Assembly (NCBI GenBank): GCA_035761265.1
Contig: DASTRL010000265.1
Coordinates: 1-7,520, forward strand
Origin: CADEED01 sp035761265
Lineage (GTDB): Bacteria; Pseudomonadota; Gammaproteobacteria; Steroidobacterales; Steroidobacteraceae
Direction: 5' to 3'
DNA length: 7,520 nucleotides
This document shows positions 6,595-7,520 of this stretch, piece by piece. Made by a program: the position numbers and the translations under genes. The notes beneath the pieces are model-generated. The model saw only the letters and a program-made list of their open reading frames with translations. It had not been told where the DNA came from and searched no databases. The number at the start of each line of letters is the position of its first letter. Positions within the stretch are counted from its first letter, which is position 1.

Positions 6595-7053
6595 GTGTAC
6601 GTGGCTTCACGTGATCGCCACCTGCTGCTCATCGGCGGCACCATCCGGCTGGGCGCCGGGCTGCGAGAGAATCTCAGTCGACCGTCCATCGATCCGATGT
6701 TCCGATCGGCGGCGCTGTCGTTCGGTCCACGCACGGTCGGTGTGATCCTGAGCGGCTTGCTGAACGACGGGGCTTCCGGCCTGCATGCCGTCAAGGCGGT
6801 GGGCGGCACCGCGGTCGTGCAGCATCCGCTCGACGCGGTGGAAAGCGAGATGCCGCGCACGGCCCTCGGGACGGTGGCATCCGATCACGTCGTCACGGTC
6901 GCGGAACTCCCCGCGCTGCTGGTGGAGCTGGCGCAAACCGAGGCCGGGCCATCCTTGCCGGTGCCCGACAGCCTGGCGTTCGAGGTCGAGGTCGCCGGCC
7001 GGCGCGCAGCGGCTCCGAGAATCTGCGCCGCTTTGCCGACCCCGTGGCGCTGA
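6595..7053 (+). CDS. CheB methylesterase-domain fragment (front part of the broken gene)
   Basis: A GTG-started reading of 152 residues. MYVASRDRHLLL matches the GHVYVAPPDRHLLL strand of CheB; RENLSRPSIDPMFRSAA (24-40), VGVILSGLLNDGASG (48-62) and MPRTAL (86-91) match the second half of the methylesterase domain. Asp58 in LLNDGA is at the position of the catalytic aspartate. Without the Ser and His of the triad this fragment cannot be an active methylesterase or amidase. No Shine-Dalgarno sequence precedes the GTG, and homology continues upstream of it, so 6595 is not a native start. After about residue 133 the sequence (RRAAAPRICAALPTPWR) no longer fits the family, which marks the frameshift. 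Confidence 0.55.
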   Translation: MYVASRDRHLLLIGGTIRLGAGLRENLSRPSIDPMFRSAALSFGPRTVGVILSGLLNDGASGLHAVKAVGGTAVVQHPLDAVESEMPRTALGTVASDHVVTVAELPALLVELAQTEAGPSLPVPDSLAFEVEVAGRRAAAPRICAALPTPWR

Positions 7054-7379
7054 CCTGTCCCGATTGCCAGGGAGTTCTCAGCGAGGTCCGCGACGCGCAG
7101 CCGCTGCGATATCGCTGTCAGATCGGCCATGCCTTCACGGCCGGGCAACTCGCGGCCAAGGACGAGCTGCTCGAGGACGCGGTGCGTATCGCCATGCGCA
7201 TCATGGAAAAGCGCCTGGAACTCGTGAGCCGCATGGCGCGGGATGCGCGGCAGTGCGGACGTCACGCCGTGGCGGAGCTCTACGAGCAGCGAGCCGCCGA
7301 ATACCGTCGCTACGCGCTCACGCTGCGCGAGGCTGCCTCGTTCACGCAGCGCCCGCCGGGAACCGAATCGCCGCGGTGA
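7044..7379 (+). CDS. Zinc-ribbon/helical C-terminal fragment of the CheB-family protein
   Basis: This 111-residue frame starts at a GTG inside the end of the previous frame (10-base overlap). It carries CPDC (Cys5, Cys8), then RCQIGHAF (Cys25, His29), a C-X2-C-X16-C-X3-H pattern like the small zinc ribbon found at the C-terminus of orphan CheB proteins. A charged helical region follows (KDELLEDAVRIAMRIMEKRL and onwards to about residue 97), likely a helical hairpin. The open frame extends upstream of 7044 through SENLRRFADPV, which also fits the family linker, so the GTG is not a true start. The 10-base overlap could mimic an operon junction, but the domain order is that of one interrupted gene. 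Confidence 0.5.
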   Translation: MALTCPDCQGVLSEVRDAQPLRYRCQIGHAFTAGQLAAKDELLEDAVRIAMRIMEKRLELVSRMARDARQCGRHAVAELYEQRAAEYRRYALTLREAASFTQRPPGTESPR

Positions 7380-7384
7380 ACGCC

Positions 7385-7413
7385 GGCATTTCCCGGACCC
7401 GCGGACGTATACT
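7385..7413 (+). promoter_or_regulatory. Candidate sigma-70-type promoter of the right-edge gene
   Basis: TATACT (7408-7413) is a strong -10 box, 26 bases before the ATG at 7440. The -35 position at 17-base spacing (7385-7390, GGCATT) is weak. The predicted leader is about 20 bases and contains a purine-rich AGGCGAG about 8 bases before the ATG. The placement between the CheB stop and the next start supports a separate transcript. Confidence 0.5.
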
Positions 7414-7439
7414 CGCCGCCATCGGCAGGCGAGCGGCGA

Positions 7440-7520
7440 ATGGCGAAGAAGACCGGCAAACGCGACGTGGAAGCCCTGGCGGCCAGACAATCCCGGATCA
7501 CGGCCTGCGTGGCGATCGCG
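7440..7520 (+). CDS. Unidentified protein, first 27 residues (cut by window edge)
   Basis: An ATG at 7440 opens a frame that runs to the right edge. The visible protein begins MAKKTGKRDVEALAARQSRI and continues TACVAIA. The basic start followed by a turn to hydrophobic residues could lead into a membrane segment or a folded domain, but the part seen is too short to name. The start is supported by the -10 box at 7408-7413, a purine-rich stretch upstream, and the end of the previous gene 60 bases before. I do not recognise the family. Confidence 0.5.
   Translation, partial: MAKKTGKRDVEALAARQSRITACVAIA

Larger units (their letters stand above)
6535..7379 (+). pseudogene. cheB: Degraded orphan CheB-family chemotaxis methylesterase gene (5'-truncated and frameshifted)
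   Basis: Two adjacent frames together spell the C-terminal two thirds of a stand-alone CheB protein of the type that carries a C-terminal zinc ribbon. Intact relatives start with a GASAGG-like nucleophile loop and an HMP/HVP histidine motif. Here the frame opens only at 6535, after a TGA at 6532-6534, and the DUF4126 gene occupies the upstream DNA on the other strand, so the nucleophile loop is absent. Residues read from 6541 (APARFHTFLAQRLAQAG) resemble the segment after the catalytic His, but about 20-30 residues usually present before GHVYVA are missing. The frame then shifts between about 6990 and 7019: frame 1 gives the catalytic Asp part, frame 3 gives SENLRRFADPVALTCPDC and the zinc ribbon. 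One missing base would explain the shift. The alternative is a base or assembly error; the 5' loss argues for real decay. Confidence 0.7.

Noticed and set aside
6539..6610. 24-residue N-terminal extension of DUF4126
   Set aside because: It is arginine-rich, lies over the CheB remnant on the other strand, and the family starts near the first membrane segment.
6592..6613. Two CACGTG boxes 16 bases apart
   Set aside because: They lie in CheB-derived coding sequence, encode family-typical residues, and have no promoter context.
5180..6745. Plus-strand open frame of 521 codons across bglX, DUF4126 and the CheB region
   Set aside because: It crosses several real genes on the other strand, is low-complexity and rich in His, Arg and Asp, and matches no family.
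4770..6860. Minus-strand open frame of 696 codons overlapping bglX and DUF4126
   Set aside because: It is an alternative frame of the same-strand bglX and DUF4126 genes with arginine-rich composition and no recognisable motif.

Overview
The window is high-GC, densely coding DNA and looks like the chromosome of a Gram-negative, probably gammaproteobacterial, bacterium of the Xanthomonadales/Steroidobacter type. That placement is inferred from gene content (an Oar-type TonB-dependent receptor with a carboxypeptidase-regulatory-like N-terminus, a tryptophan-halogenase-family flavoprotein and a periplasmic GH3 glucosidase side by side) and from GC-rich third positions. I saw no rRNA, tRNA, CRISPR array, insertion sequence or phage gene.

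Positions 1-5833, minus strand: three genes run in one direction. Transcription order is a secreted GH3 beta-glucosidase (BglX-like, 5833-3515), then a large outer-membrane TonB-dependent receptor (3336-346), then the N-terminal part of an FAD-dependent tryptophan-halogenase-family protein (281 to the left edge, cut by the window). Similar sets of TonB receptor, halogenase-like flavoprotein and glycoside hydrolase occur in carbohydrate-scavenging loci of Xanthomonas and Caulobacter. The likely scheme is that the receptor imports an oligosaccharide or glycoside through the outer membrane, BglX removes beta-linked sugars in the periplasm, and the halogenase-like protein has an unproven accessory role. 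The 178-base gap between glucosidase and receptor holds several inverted repeats and probably the control region of the receptor. A 9-bp hairpin lies between receptor and halogenase.

Positions 5942-6538, minus strand: a small integral membrane protein of the DUF4126 family, upstream of bglX on the same strand. A promoter-like element and a 17-bp palindrome lie in the gap before bglX.

Positions 6535-7379, plus strand: remains of an orphan CheB-family methylesterase gene, divergent from DUF4126. The front of the gene, with the catalytic Ser and His region, is missing. The rest is split by an apparent single-base frameshift near 6990-7019 into a catalytic-domain fragment and a C-terminal zinc-ribbon/helical fragment. 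This is a pseudogene or a sequencing/assembly error.

Positions 7380-7520, plus strand: a promoter with a good -10 box and the first 27 codons of an unidentified gene that runs off the right edge.

I found no convincing new defence or mobile system. The most notable points are the sugar-uptake locus with a halogenase-like member, its structured control regions, and the decayed CheB gene abutting DUF4126.
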